The notes beneath the pieces are model-generated. The model did not search any database. It was not told the origin of the DNA and saw only the letters and a program-made list of their open reading frames with translations. DNA of 64,000 bases from Methylobacterium sp. 2A (GTDB lineage: Bacteria > Pseudomonadota > Alphaproteobacteria > Rhizobiales > Beijerinckiaceae), in contig NZ_VUOK01000003.1 of assembly GCF_009806555.1 (NCBI RefSeq), positions 186,001 through 250,000 of the forward strand. Direction: 5' to 3'. The position numbers and the translations under genes are program-made. This document shows positions 26,121-34,133 of the stretch, one piece after another. The stretch's first letter is position 1. Every line of letters starts with the position of its first letter.

Positions 26121-27147
26121 TCGCGGCCCACCCCCGCCGAAACGTCAACATGCGCCAGGCATGAAGCGGCGCGTCGCACCTGTGAGAGTTGAGGCGGCCG
26201 TCCACCCGGTGGTGGTCCTCGCCGCGGTGGCGGCGGGGGCCGGTTTGTTGACCTGGTTCGCCGCCGGGCGTTCCAAGCCCCTAGGTCACGCCGCCGGCGG
26301 CCGCAGCTACAGCCCGCGGGGGCGCGAGGTCACCGCGAGCGCGGCACAGCGCCTGAACCACGCCTCGACGATGCTCGCCGCCTCGGTACTGTTCGATTCC
26401 GGCCTGGAGCACTACCGCGGCCAGTTCTTCAACCGGGCGATGTACACGCCCATCGTCGTGTCCAGCGTCATCCTGGCGGCGTCCCTGCACGGGGCCGGCG
26501 ACACCGACCCCGGCAGCTCCCGCGTCCGGCACGGGGTGCAGGCGCTCGCCGGCCTGACAGGGCTGATCGGCTTCGGCTTCCACGCCTACAACGTCGGCAA
26601 GCGCGAGGGTGGGTATTCCTTCCAGAACCTGTTCTATTCCGCCCCCATCGGCGCGCCGATGGCTCTGACGCTGGCCGGCGTCCTCGGGGTCATCGCCGAG
26701 CGCGTGCGCGACGCCGACCCCGACGAGCCGCGGCTCGGTGGCTTGCCGGCGGGGCGCTCCCTTGCAGTCGCCACGGCGGGCATGCTCGCCGGCACGACCC
26801 TGGAGGCCGGGCTGCTTCACTTCCGGGGTGCTTTCCAGAACCCGGCGATGTTCGTTCCCGTCACCCTGCCGCCGCTTGCCGCCGCCCTTCTCGTCCGCGC
26901 CGCGACCAAACCGGAGGGAGCGAGTCAATCGGGCGCCAAGTGGGGGATGTGGGCGGTCTCGGCGATGGGCGTCGGTGGCGTCGCGTTCCACGGCTACGGC
27001 GTCGCCCGGATGATGGGCGGCTGGTCCAACTGGCGCCAGAACCTCATCGACGGGCCGCCTCTGCCGGCCCCGCCCTCCTTCTCGGGGGTGGCGCTCGGGG
27101 GGCTCGCGGCCCTCGAACTCATCGAACGCAGCCGCTTCCGCTTCTGA
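26098..27147 (+). CDS. Membrane protein with an internal duplication, function unknown
   Basis: This is a 349-residue hydrophobic protein with about eight membrane segments. I do not recognise a family. Its two halves share a repeated motif: LEHYRGQFFNRAMYTPI near residue 102 and LLHFRGAFQNPAMFVPV near residue 239. Pattern HxRGxFxNxAMxxPV is therefore duplicated, with invariant His, Arg, Gly and Met. ATGs at 26098, 26104 and 26161 are all possible starts. The gene sits between the dehydratase and the gluconate-dehydrogenase-like subunit, so it may anchor or receive electrons from the GMC enzyme, which lacks the usual cytochrome partner. That role is inference. Confidence 0.65.
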   Translation: MPMPMPSDRGPPPPKRQHAPGMKRRVAPVRVEAAVHPVVVLAAVAAGAGLLTWFAAGRSKPLGHAAGGRSYSPRGREVTASAAQRLNHASTMLAASVLFDSGLEHYRGQFFNRAMYTPIVVSSVILAASLHGAGDTDPGSSRVRHGVQALAGLTGLIGFGFHAYNVGKREGGYSFQNLFYSAPIGAPMALTLAGVLGVIAERVRDADPDEPRLGGLPAGRSLAVATAGMLAGTTLEAGLLHFRGAFQNPAMFVPVTLPPLAAALLVRAATKPEGASQSGAKWGMWAVSAMGVGGVAFHGYGVARMMGGWSNWRQNLIDGPPLPAPPSFSGVALGGLAALELIERSRFRF

Positions 27148-27161
27148 CCCGAAAGATCATC

Positions 27162-27821
27162 ATGCGTCCGAGACTGGACCTTTATCCGGGCTACGACGTG
27201 CTCGCGAAGCGCGACGGCCCGTCCTGGAACGCCAAGACCCGCGAGGTTTTGGAGGAACGGCTCGCCATCGGACCTGAGACGCGCCGCTTCTTCGACGAGG
27301 CCGAATGGTCGACGATGAAGTCGCTGGCCGAGCGGATCGTCCCGCAACCCGCCGACCGGGGGGATCCGGTTCCGGTGGCCGCCCTCGTGGACCACAAGCT
27401 CGCGACCGATACCCGCGACGGCTACCGCAACGCCGAAATGCCCGGGGAGCGCGAGGCATGGCGCCTGGGACTGCGCGCCCTCGATGCCGAGGCACGGGCA
27501 CGGTTCGGGGCACGCTTCCACGAACTCGGCGCCTGGGCGCAGGACGAGCTTCTGAAGCTTGCTGAAAAGGGTGACCTGACCGGTGCGGTCTGGGAGGGCA
27601 TGCCCTCGAAGCTGTTCTTCCACCAGCGCGTCCTCGCCGATGTGGTCAAGGCGTACTACGCCCACCCCACGGCCTGGAACGAGATCGGCTGGGGCGGCCC
27701 GGCGAGCCCGCGCGGCTACGTGCGCATGGATTTCGACCGCCGCGACCCCTGGGAGGCCGCCGAGGCCAAGCCCGGCCGCGAGGACGAGGCCTACCAAGAG
27801 AACCTTCGGGTCGGTCGATAA
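27162..27821 (+). CDS. Gluconate 2-dehydrogenase subunit 3-like protein
   Basis: The 219-residue product has the subunit 3 signature near residue 45 (FFDEAEWSTMKSLAERIVPQ) and later a helical region (ALDAEARARFGARFHELG) and the C-terminal YAHPTAWNEIGWGGPASPRGY. Subunit 3 is the small gamma subunit that pairs with the GMC flavoprotein. A Tat signal, common in this family, is not visible, so export may depend on its partner or not occur. It starts 14 bases after the membrane-protein stop and ends 14 bases before the GMC gene, a compact operon. Confidence 0.83.
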   Translation: MRPRLDLYPGYDVLAKRDGPSWNAKTREVLEERLAIGPETRRFFDEAEWSTMKSLAERIVPQPADRGDPVPVAALVDHKLATDTRDGYRNAEMPGEREAWRLGLRALDAEARARFGARFHELGAWAQDELLKLAEKGDLTGAVWEGMPSKLFFHQRVLADVVKAYYAHPTAWNEIGWGGPASPRGYVRMDFDRRDPWEAAEAKPGREDEAYQENLRVGR

Positions 27822-27835
27822 GGATACCTCCGTCC

Positions 27836-29533
27836 ATGCGCATCCCCGGCCTCGGCAACGCCGCCGACAACCCCAAGCACGCCACGCCCGGCGACGACCC
27901 GGAGCACCATCCCCGCGCCCGCGACGGCCGCGCGCCCAACGTCATGCGGATCGGCGAATGGGTGCCGATGCGCCAGCACCGGGACGAGGAGGAGGTCGAC
28001 TTCGCCATCGTCGGCACCGGCGCGGGCGGCGGCACCCTGGCCTGCCGGCTCGCGGAGGGTGGCGTGTCGGTGGTGGCCTTCGACGCCGGACCGTATTTCC
28101 GGCCGCTGGAGGATTTCGCCTCGGACGAGAGCCATCAGTCCAAGCTCTACTGGACGGACGAGCGCATCGTCGACGGCGAGAACCCGCTGCAGATGGGCTC
28201 GAACAATTCCGGCAAGGCGGTGGGTGGCTCGACCGTACACTACGCCATGGTCGCCCTGCGTTTCCGACCGGAATGGTTCAAGACCCGCACCCTGATGGGC
28301 TACGGCGCCGACTGGCCGCTCGATTGGCGGGAGATGTGGCGCTACTACGATCAGGTCGAGGACGACCTGAAGATCTCCGGCCCGGTCTCCTACCCATGGG
28401 GACCGCACCGTCGCCGCTATCACCGCCGTGCGCACGAGATCAACGCCGCCGCCAAGGTGCTGGCCCGGGGCGCGGAGGCGATGGGCATCAACTGGACGCC
28501 GACGCCGCTCGCTACGGTCTCGGCGCCGCACGGCGACGCACCGCCTTGCGTCTACCGGGGTTTCTGCACGCTGGGCTGCTCGACCAACGCCAAGCAGAGC
28601 GTGCTCGTGAGCTACCTGCCGCGCGCCCTGAAGGCGGGCGCCGAGATCCGCGACCTCGCCATGGTCGGGCGGATCGAGACGAGGAATGGGCGCGCCACCG
28701 GCGTCCACTACTTCCGCGAGGGGAAGTGGCGGTTTCAACGCGCGAAGAACGTCGTGGTGGCGGGCTACGCCATCGAGACGCCGCGGCTCCTCTTGAACTC
28801 GGCGAACCAGGAGTTCCCGGACGGCCTCGCCAACTCCTCGGGCCTCGTCGGCAAGAACCTGATGGTCCAGGGCAACCAAGCGGTCTGGGGCGTCTTCGAC
28901 GAGGAGATCCGTAGCTACAAGGGCCCGCCATCTCTGGCGATCAGCGAGCACTGGAACTACGACGACAAGGGTCACGGCCCCTTCGTAAAGGACTTCTTCG
29001 GTGGCTATTCCTACATGAGCCAGGGGCCGCTGCCGCAGCTCTGGGCAAACACACAGGCCTCGGCGCACGGCCTGTGGGGGGAGGCGCTCGTCTCGGAGAT
29101 GCAGCGCTACAACCACGTCGCCGGGCTCAAGGTCGTCTCCGAGTACATGCCGCAGGAGCGCAACCGGGTGACCCTCGCGGACGTGAAGGATCAGTACGGG
29201 CTGCCGGTGGCGCGCATCACCTACTCCTGGTGCGACAACGACAAGGCGTTGAACCGGCACGCGCTCAAGTTCATGCGCGAGGCCCTATCGGCCGCGGGCG
29301 GGCGCGAGGTCTGGGACCAGGGTGATGACACCTGCCACCTGAACGGCACCGCCCGGATGGGGTCCGGCCCGCGGACCTCCGTGGTCGATGCCGATTGCCG
29401 GTCCTGGGACATCCCGAACCTGTACGTCTGCGACGGTTCGGTCTTCCCGACGGTTGGGGGGGTCAATCCCTCGCTCACGATCCAAGCGGTCGCGTTGCGT
29501 ACGGCGGACCGGATACTCGCGAGGAGGCGGTGA
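27836..29533 (+). CDS. GMC oxidoreductase, gluconate 2-dehydrogenase flavoprotein-like
   Basis: A 565-residue GMC-type FAD enzyme. The ADP-binding loop is at residues 55-75 (DFAIVGTGAGGGTLACRLAEGG). The GMC segment NNSGKAVGGSTVHYAM is near residue 125, the FCTLGCSTNAKQSVL segment near 245, and the C-terminal catalytic region CHLNGTARMGSG followed by PTVGGVNPSLTIQAVALR. It oxidises an alcohol group of a sugar or sugar acid, passing electrons onward. The third usual subunit, a multiheme cytochrome c, is not encoded here, so the acceptor is open. It is the last gene of the 22-29.5 kb cluster. Confidence 0.87.
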   Translation: MRIPGLGNAADNPKHATPGDDPEHHPRARDGRAPNVMRIGEWVPMRQHRDEEEVDFAIVGTGAGGGTLACRLAEGGVSVVAFDAGPYFRPLEDFASDESHQSKLYWTDERIVDGENPLQMGSNNSGKAVGGSTVHYAMVALRFRPEWFKTRTLMGYGADWPLDWREMWRYYDQVEDDLKISGPVSYPWGPHRRRYHRRAHEINAAAKVLARGAEAMGINWTPTPLATVSAPHGDAPPCVYRGFCTLGCSTNAKQSVLVSYLPRALKAGAEIRDLAMVGRIETRNGRATGVHYFREGKWRFQRAKNVVVAGYAIETPRLLLNSANQEFPDGLANSSGLVGKNLMVQGNQAVWGVFDEEIRSYKGPPSLAISEHWNYDDKGHGPFVKDFFGGYSYMSQGPLPQLWANTQASAHGLWGEALVSEMQRYNHVAGLKVVSEYMPQERNRVTLADVKDQYGLPVARITYSWCDNDKALNRHALKFMREALSAAGGREVWDQGDDTCHLNGTARMGSGPRTSVVDADCRSWDIPNLYVCDGSVFPTVGGVNPSLTIQAVALRTADRILARRR

Positions 29534-29822
29534 CCGGCTTCGCGTGTCGATGACGCAAATTCATACGCCGGTGATGGCTACGCGCCGAACTATAGGTACG
29601 GTTGCCGGGCCTACGGCTACGGTTACTGAGGCATTGCGGAGTCATCGGAGGTTCGAGGCCAAATCGTCAGGATGGAAACGAAAGGGGCGACTGACAGCCC
29701 CTCGGTCGCCATTTTCCGTATGTGGATGGGGCCATCGTTCTTGTAGTTCGCGCCAGGAGACCTGCGACCGTCCATCGCTTATGCGGGTGATCCGATGCCC
29801 GCCTTTCCCGAAAAACACGCCT

Positions 29823-30299
29823 TCAATCTTCGGCGCGTGCCGGAGGCGAAGACAGCTTGCGCCGCAACTCCCCCAACGCCTCATCGCCTTTCCCGAGATT
29901 CAGGCCCATGCCTCCGAGAATCTCGCCCGCCTTCGTAAACTGGACATCCGGGTAGGCGACGATCTCCAGGCGGTTGCCCCAGGGGTCGAGGAAGTTGAAT
30001 GGGCGGTCCAGGACCTTCGCACCCGCTTTCTCGGCGAGTTCCATGACGCCGGTCCGATCATCGACGACGAGTCCGAAATGCCGCTCCGTGTCGGCCGGCT
30101 GTTCCCGCCCGGCCGACAGGACGAGGAACTGGTCGCCCATGTCGAGGAAGGCCATGACCGTGCGGCCTGCCTCATCCTCATGGGTGCCCCGGAGCTCGAA
30201 CGAGAACACGGCCCGGTAGAACCCGAGTGACTCCCCGATATCTCCGACCTCAAGCGCGACGTGGTTCAGCCCGACGAGGCGAGGCTTCGAGGTGGTCAT
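29823..30299 (-). CDS. VOC family protein, alternative internal start within the kinase frame
   Basis: If translated alone, the 158-residue protein begins MTTSKPRLVGLNHVALEVGD and continues with the second strand-helix unit (GLVVDDRTGVMELAEKAGAK) and FLDPWGNRLEIVAYP. This is a typical single VOC unit with the metal-ligand histidine (NHVAL) and glutamate (LEIVAY). Such proteins are often dioxygenases, lyases or resistance proteins. GGGAGATGAGCTC lies before the ATG. The start either marks an old separate gene now fused or a second product. The enclosing kinase entry holds the full frame. Confidence 0.5.
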   Translation of the reverse strand: MTTSKPRLVGLNHVALEVGDIGESLGFYRAVFSFELRGTHEDEAGRTVMAFLDMGDQFLVLSAGREQPADTERHFGLVVDDRTGVMELAEKAGAKVLDRPFNFLDPWGNRLEIVAYPDVQFTKAGEILGGMGLNLGKGDEALGELRRKLSSPPARAED

Positions 30300-32378
30300 G
30301 AGCTCATCTCCCGCATGGATGCCGAGTGCGCGCGCGCGTCGTCGACGGCGCGTCGCCGAACGTAGGGCACCGTCGACCTGGGCGGCGGAATAGGGCTTCC
30401 GCACCAAGTCGAAGCCGTGGGCGTCGTCCTGCGCCAGCACGTGGCTGTAGCCGGACGTCAGGACCACCGGCAGGCCGGGGTGAGTCTCCCGCAGCCGCTT
30501 CGCCAGCTCGAAGCCGCCCATTCCCGGCATGACGACGTCCGAGAACACCGCGTCGTAGCGGGACGGCACCGCCTCGATCTCCGCGAGCGCCGCCTCCGCG
30601 GTCTCCGTCAGGATCGCGCCGTAACCCAGGTCGTGCAGGATCTGCGTGCAGAAGCGCCCGATCTCCACGTTGTCCTCGACCACCAGGATACACCGGGCCT
30701 CGTCGTCGGCCTGTGCGTCGTCATGGACGGCGTCCTCGACGACGTCCATGACCGCCTCTTGGCCCTGCGGCAGGTACAGCGTGAACGTGGTCCCATGACC
30801 GACGACGCTCGCGACGTCGACGTCGCCGCCGGACTGCTTCGCGAAGCCGATGACCTGGGAGAGGCCGAGGCCCGTGCCCTTGCCGACCTCCTTGGTGGTG
30901 AAGAACGGCTCGAAGATGCGGGCCACGTTCTCCGCCGCGATTCCCGCGCCGGTATCGCCGACGCCGAGCGTTACGAACGGCGTCGACAGGCCAGCGTGGC
31001 CGCGGATCGCCGGCTTCTCCCTGCCGCAGGACAGGGTGAGGGTCAGCGTGCCCTCGCCGTCCATCGCGTCGCGGGCGTTCACTGCGAGGTTGACGATGGC
31101 GGTGTCGAACTGGCTGGCGTCGGCGTGCACGAAGCAGGGGCACTCGGGCTTGGTCGTCACGACGCGGATGCGGGCCCCCGTCAGGGTGTCCAGCATCGTG
31201 GCCAGACCGACGAGGCGGGAGCCGACGTCGAAGGTCTCGGGCCTCAGCGGCTGCCGCCGGGCGAAGGCGAGGAGCTGCCCGGTGAGCTTCGCCGCCCGGT
31301 CCACGGTGTCGGACACGGCGTCCATGTACCGAACACGCCGTTCCTCCGGCAGGTTCGGCCGGCGGAGGAACTCGACCGACGACCGGATGATGGTCAGGAG
31401 GTTGTTGAAGTCGTGGGCCACGCCGCCGGTAAGCTGCCCGATGGCCTCCATCTTCTGGGCCTGGATCAGGGCGTCCTGCGCCTGGGCGAGGTCGCGGGTC
31501 CGCTCCTCCACCCGCCGTTCAAGCGCCTCGTTCATGGCCTGGAGAGCATCCCTGAGCCGTCTCTCTCCGACGATGCGCCGCTCGACGTCACGCGCGAGGC
31601 GGAGGGCGAGCGCGGCGAGGCAGATCGCGAGCACCGTGACGAGGAGAGCGGTCCCGGTCTCGGGCTCCAGCAGGTTCGAACGGACGGCGTAGATCTCCAG
31701 CGCCCCGAGCAGCAGCGGTGCGACCACGACGGCCGGCAGGAGGACACGCGCGACCTCGCCGCCGCGGAGTACGGTCGCGACCCACGGCCCGTGCGGCCTG
31801 GAGAGCAACACCCCGGCCGACAGCAGGCCCAGGGCCAGGGCGCTGAGCAGCGACATGCGCGAGAACGGGCCGCCCTGATGGAGGGCGCCGACCCCGTAGA
31901 CGTAGCCCAGGCCGCCGACGGCGGCGGCGACGAAGGCGAAGGCAGCCGTCGCCACGCCGAGGCGGGTGAATGTCCGGCCTCGCGCGTCGCCGAGGATGAT
32001 ACCGGCCGCGGCCCCCAGGACGCAGGCCACGGTCGCGAGCGACATCCCGTTGTCCGGCCCGAGCGGGCCTGACACGAGCCGCTGCAGCCAGTCGTCGAGC
32101 CGGAAACCGTGCGGACTGGCGTACTGGATGCCTCCGCCGGCGGCCACCGCGACGGCGACGACGGCGAGCCAGCGGCCCACAGACCTGTCGACCTCTCGCC
32201 CCTCGGGCTGGGCCGAGAGCAGCAACGAGACCGACAGGATCAGCACCGCGAGGGCGGTCAGCGCCACCATCGGCGCCTCGCCCGGTAGGATCGTCGTCAG
32301 GAGAGGCAATCGGAACGCCCAGCCCGAGGCGACAGTGATCGAGACCGCGATGCCAAAGTAGGCGAGCGCCCGGGACAT
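29823..32378 (-). CDS. Membrane hybrid histidine kinase with REC, fused in frame to a VOC (glyoxalase-like) domain
   Basis: I start at the ATG at 32378, where membrane helices begin; the frame stays open to 32612 with non-hydrophobic, Arg/Pro-rich residues. Eight membrane segments span residues 1-260. A coiled coil (VEERTRDLAQAQDALIQAQKM), HisKA ([20 protein letters not shown]), HATPase ([20 protein letters not shown]) and a REC domain with the phosphoacceptor in [14 protein letters not shown] follow. After REC the frame runs through RRRRRARALG into a complete VOC domain (about the last 158 residues). An internal ATG at 30299 with GGGAG upstream could also make the VOC protein alone. Fusion of this type is unusual, and a lost stop codon or sequence error is possible. 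Confidence 0.78.
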   Translation of the reverse strand: MSRALAYFGIAVSITVASGWAFRLPLLTTILPGEAPMVALTALAVLILSVSLLLSAQPEGREVDRSVGRWLAVVAVAVAAGGGIQYASPHGFRLDDWLQRLVSGPLGPDNGMSLATVACVLGAAAGIILGDARGRTFTRLGVATAAFAFVAAAVGGLGYVYGVGALHQGGPFSRMSLLSALALGLLSAGVLLSRPHGPWVATVLRGGEVARVLLPAVVVAPLLLGALEIYAVRSNLLEPETGTALLVTVLAICLAALALRLARDVERRIVGERRLRDALQAMNEALERRVEERTRDLAQAQDALIQAQKMEAIGQLTGGVAHDFNNLLTIIRSSVEFLRRPNLPEERRVRYMDAVSDTVDRAAKLTGQLLAFARRQPLRPETFDVGSRLVGLATMLDTLTGARIRVVTTKPECPCFVHADASQFDTAIVNLAVNARDAMDGEGTLTLTLSCGREKPAIRGHAGLSTPFVTLGVGDTGAGIAAENVARIFEPFFTTKEVGKGTGLGLSQVIGFAKQSGGDVDVASVVGHGTTFTLYLPQGQEAVMDVVEDAVHDDAQADDEARCILVVEDNVEIGRFCTQILHDLGYGAILTETAEAALAEIEAVPSRYDAVFSDVVMPGMGGFELAKRLRETHPGLPVVLTSGYSHVLAQDDAHGFDLVRKPYSAAQVDGALRSATRRRRRARALGIHAGDELMTTSKPRLVGLNHVALEVGDIGESLGFYRAVFSFELRGTHEDEAGRTVMAFLDMGDQFLVLSAGREQPADTERHFGLVVDDRTGVMELAEKAGAKVLDRPFNFLDPWGNRLEIVAYPDVQFTKAGEILGGMGLNLGKGDEALGELRRKLSSPPARAED

Positions 32379-32938
32379 GGCCCTTGCCCTTGCCGCGGGA
32401 CCCGCCGCAGCCGTGTTGTCCGCTCGTCGAGGAACCTGTGCCAACTCTATTCCCGTCCGCAGCCTGGCCTTGGGAGAACGCACCGGCCCACGCGACGTTC
32501 GCGGTCGCGCCTTCTTGGTGCCGCGGTTGCCCGAATCCCCCAGATCCGGCCGGGGAGGAAGCCGTCCCCTTGTCGGTGGCGAGGCAACAGAAGGAAGGTT
32601 AGTCCGCTCCATTCAGTAACAGGCCAGCGCAGGTCAAGCTGCTCGGCTTCCGGTCCGCTCCCGTCCGTGATGCCAATAGGGTGTAAAATGCCAACAACCC
32701 CATTCATGCCCGGGACCAGATTATTCCCGCCCCCTGAAACCTTCCGCGGCGAGCCTCCGTACAGGTCGGGGTACGCCCGGTTGGGGCGTGGCGCGGCGCC
32801 TCGCCCCGGCGCCCGGAGAGTTGCGCCCATAGGCCACTAATCAAAGAAATTAATTCGATAAATCAGGAACTTGTGACGTATTTCCCTTCTTGCTCCACTG
32901 TGCGAAAGGGAAATTCTACCCTGTAAAGGAGATACCGA
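32379..32938. other. Intergenic stretch before the methionine-rich peptide gene
   Basis: This space between the divergent kinase and peptide genes includes the open but unlikely N-terminal extension of the kinase frame (to 32612) and an AT-richer segment at 32840-32935. The segment probably holds the peptide promoter, but no clear box pair can be fixed by eye. Confidence 0.45.
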
Positions 32939-33172
32939 ATGAAGATCACCACCCTCGCGCTCACCGCCTCGGTCCTCGGAAGCCTCGCGCTTGGAACTGG
33001 CGCCGCCTCGGCCGCCCCGATGGGCCCGAACGGCCTTCAGGCCGGCCCGGCAGGCATCACGCAGGTCCGCATGACGCACAGCGAGCGCATGATGATGAAG
33101 AAGCGCATGATGCATAAGAAGATGATGAAGCGCCGGATGATGAAGCGGAAGATGATGATGAACCGCATGTAA
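32939..33172 (+). CDS. Secreted methionine/lysine-rich peptide, MrpX-like
   Basis: A 77-residue precursor with a signal peptide ending at AASAAP (about residue 26). The mature C-terminus (residues 44-77) has about 14 methionines among 33 residues in runs of MM and MMM separated by Lys/Arg. AAAGGAGATACCGA is an excellent ribosome binding site. Codon use and signal are normal, so this is a real gene, not low-complexity noise. In Azospira suillum a secreted Met-rich peptide (MrpX) mops up hypochlorite and is repaired by a YedY-type Met sulfoxide reductase. The YedY-like gene and a cytochrome lie directly downstream here. A copper-binding role for the Met/His clusters is an alternative. Confidence 0.75.
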   Translation: MKITTLALTASVLGSLALGTGAASAAPMGPNGLQAGPAGITQVRMTHSERMMMKKRMMHKKMMKRRMMKRKMMMNRM

Positions 33173-33248
33173 GCGGCCATCCCGAACGCGGCGGCCCGAC
33201 CCTCGGTCCGGTCGCCGCGCCCCTCGGTCCTCAGGACGAGCCGCCCTT

Positions 33249-34133
33249 GTGCCCCGCACCTACCTGACGCGCTCCGCCCCCGACACCGGAGAGGTCGAGC
33301 ATCGGCGCTGGATGTTCAGGCACCCCGCCGTCATCCGGATCACCCACTGGGTCAACGCCCTGTGCCTGCTCGTCTTGCTGATGAGCGGCCTGCAGATCTT
33401 CAACGCCCACCCGGCCCTGTACTGGGGCAAGGTCTCGACCTTCGATCACCCGCTGCTGTCGATGACCTCGACTGACGACGACCCGCCCAAGGGCGTCACG
33501 ACCTTGCTAGGCCACAGCCTCGACACCACCGGCTGGCTAGGCTCCTCGCCCGGCGCTGACGGCGAGCCGGCCGACCGCGGCTTCCCCTCCTGGCTGACGC
33601 TTCCCAGCGATCAGGACCTCACGGGAGGGCGCTCCTGGCACCTCTTCTTCGCCTGGGCCTTCGTCCTGAACGGCGCCCTGTACCTCCTGTACGGGCTGCT
33701 GAGCGGCCAGCTTCGCTTTCGCGTCGTCCCGCAGCGCGACCAGGTCCGGCATTTCGCCGCCTCGGTGTGGGAGCACGTGACCCTGCGTTTCCCGCAAGGC
33801 GACGAGGCCAAGCGCTACAACGTCATCCAGAAGCTAACCTACGCCATCGTGCTGTTCGTGCTCTTGCCGATGCAGGTTCTGGCCGGGCTGGCGATGTCTC
33901 CAGCCATGGACGCGGCGTTCCCGTTCCTCCTGACCCTGTTCGACGGGCGGCAGTCGGCCCGCACGGTCCATTTCGTCGTGGCGGCCCTGCTGGTTCTGTT
34001 CGTGGTCGTCCACGTTGCCTTGGTCGTGCTCTCGGGGTTCTGGAACAACATGCGCGGCATGCTCACCGGCTGGTTCGTGATTGAGCGCAAGGTCGAGCCC
34101 GCATCGGCGGACCGCGCGGGAGACCGGGCATGA
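33249..34133 (+). CDS. Membrane b-type cytochrome (cytochrome b561/thiosulfate reductase gamma-like)
   Basis: A 294-residue protein beginning at a GTG. Four membrane helices hold candidate heme histidines: RITHWVNALCLLVLLMSG, RSWHLFFAWAFVLNGALYLLYG, and the helix pair ending in HFVVAALLVLFVVVHVALVV. A periplasmic loop with DDPPKGVTTLLGH sits between helices 1 and 2. Such proteins pass quinol electrons to a periplasmic molybdoenzyme. The gene overlaps the MsrP-like gene by ATGA, making the functional link strong. It is larger than, and different from, the classic six-helix MsrQ, so it may be a substitute for it. Confidence 0.83.
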   Translation: MPRTYLTRSAPDTGEVEHRRWMFRHPAVIRITHWVNALCLLVLLMSGLQIFNAHPALYWGKVSTFDHPLLSMTSTDDDPPKGVTTLLGHSLDTTGWLGSSPGADGEPADRGFPSWLTLPSDQDLTGGRSWHLFFAWAFVLNGALYLLYGLLSGQLRFRVVPQRDQVRHFAASVWEHVTLRFPQGDEAKRYNVIQKLTYAIVLFVLLPMQVLAGLAMSPAMDAAFPFLLTLFDGRQSARTVHFVVAALLVLFVVVHVALVVLSGFWNNMRGMLTGWFVIERKVEPASADRAGDRA

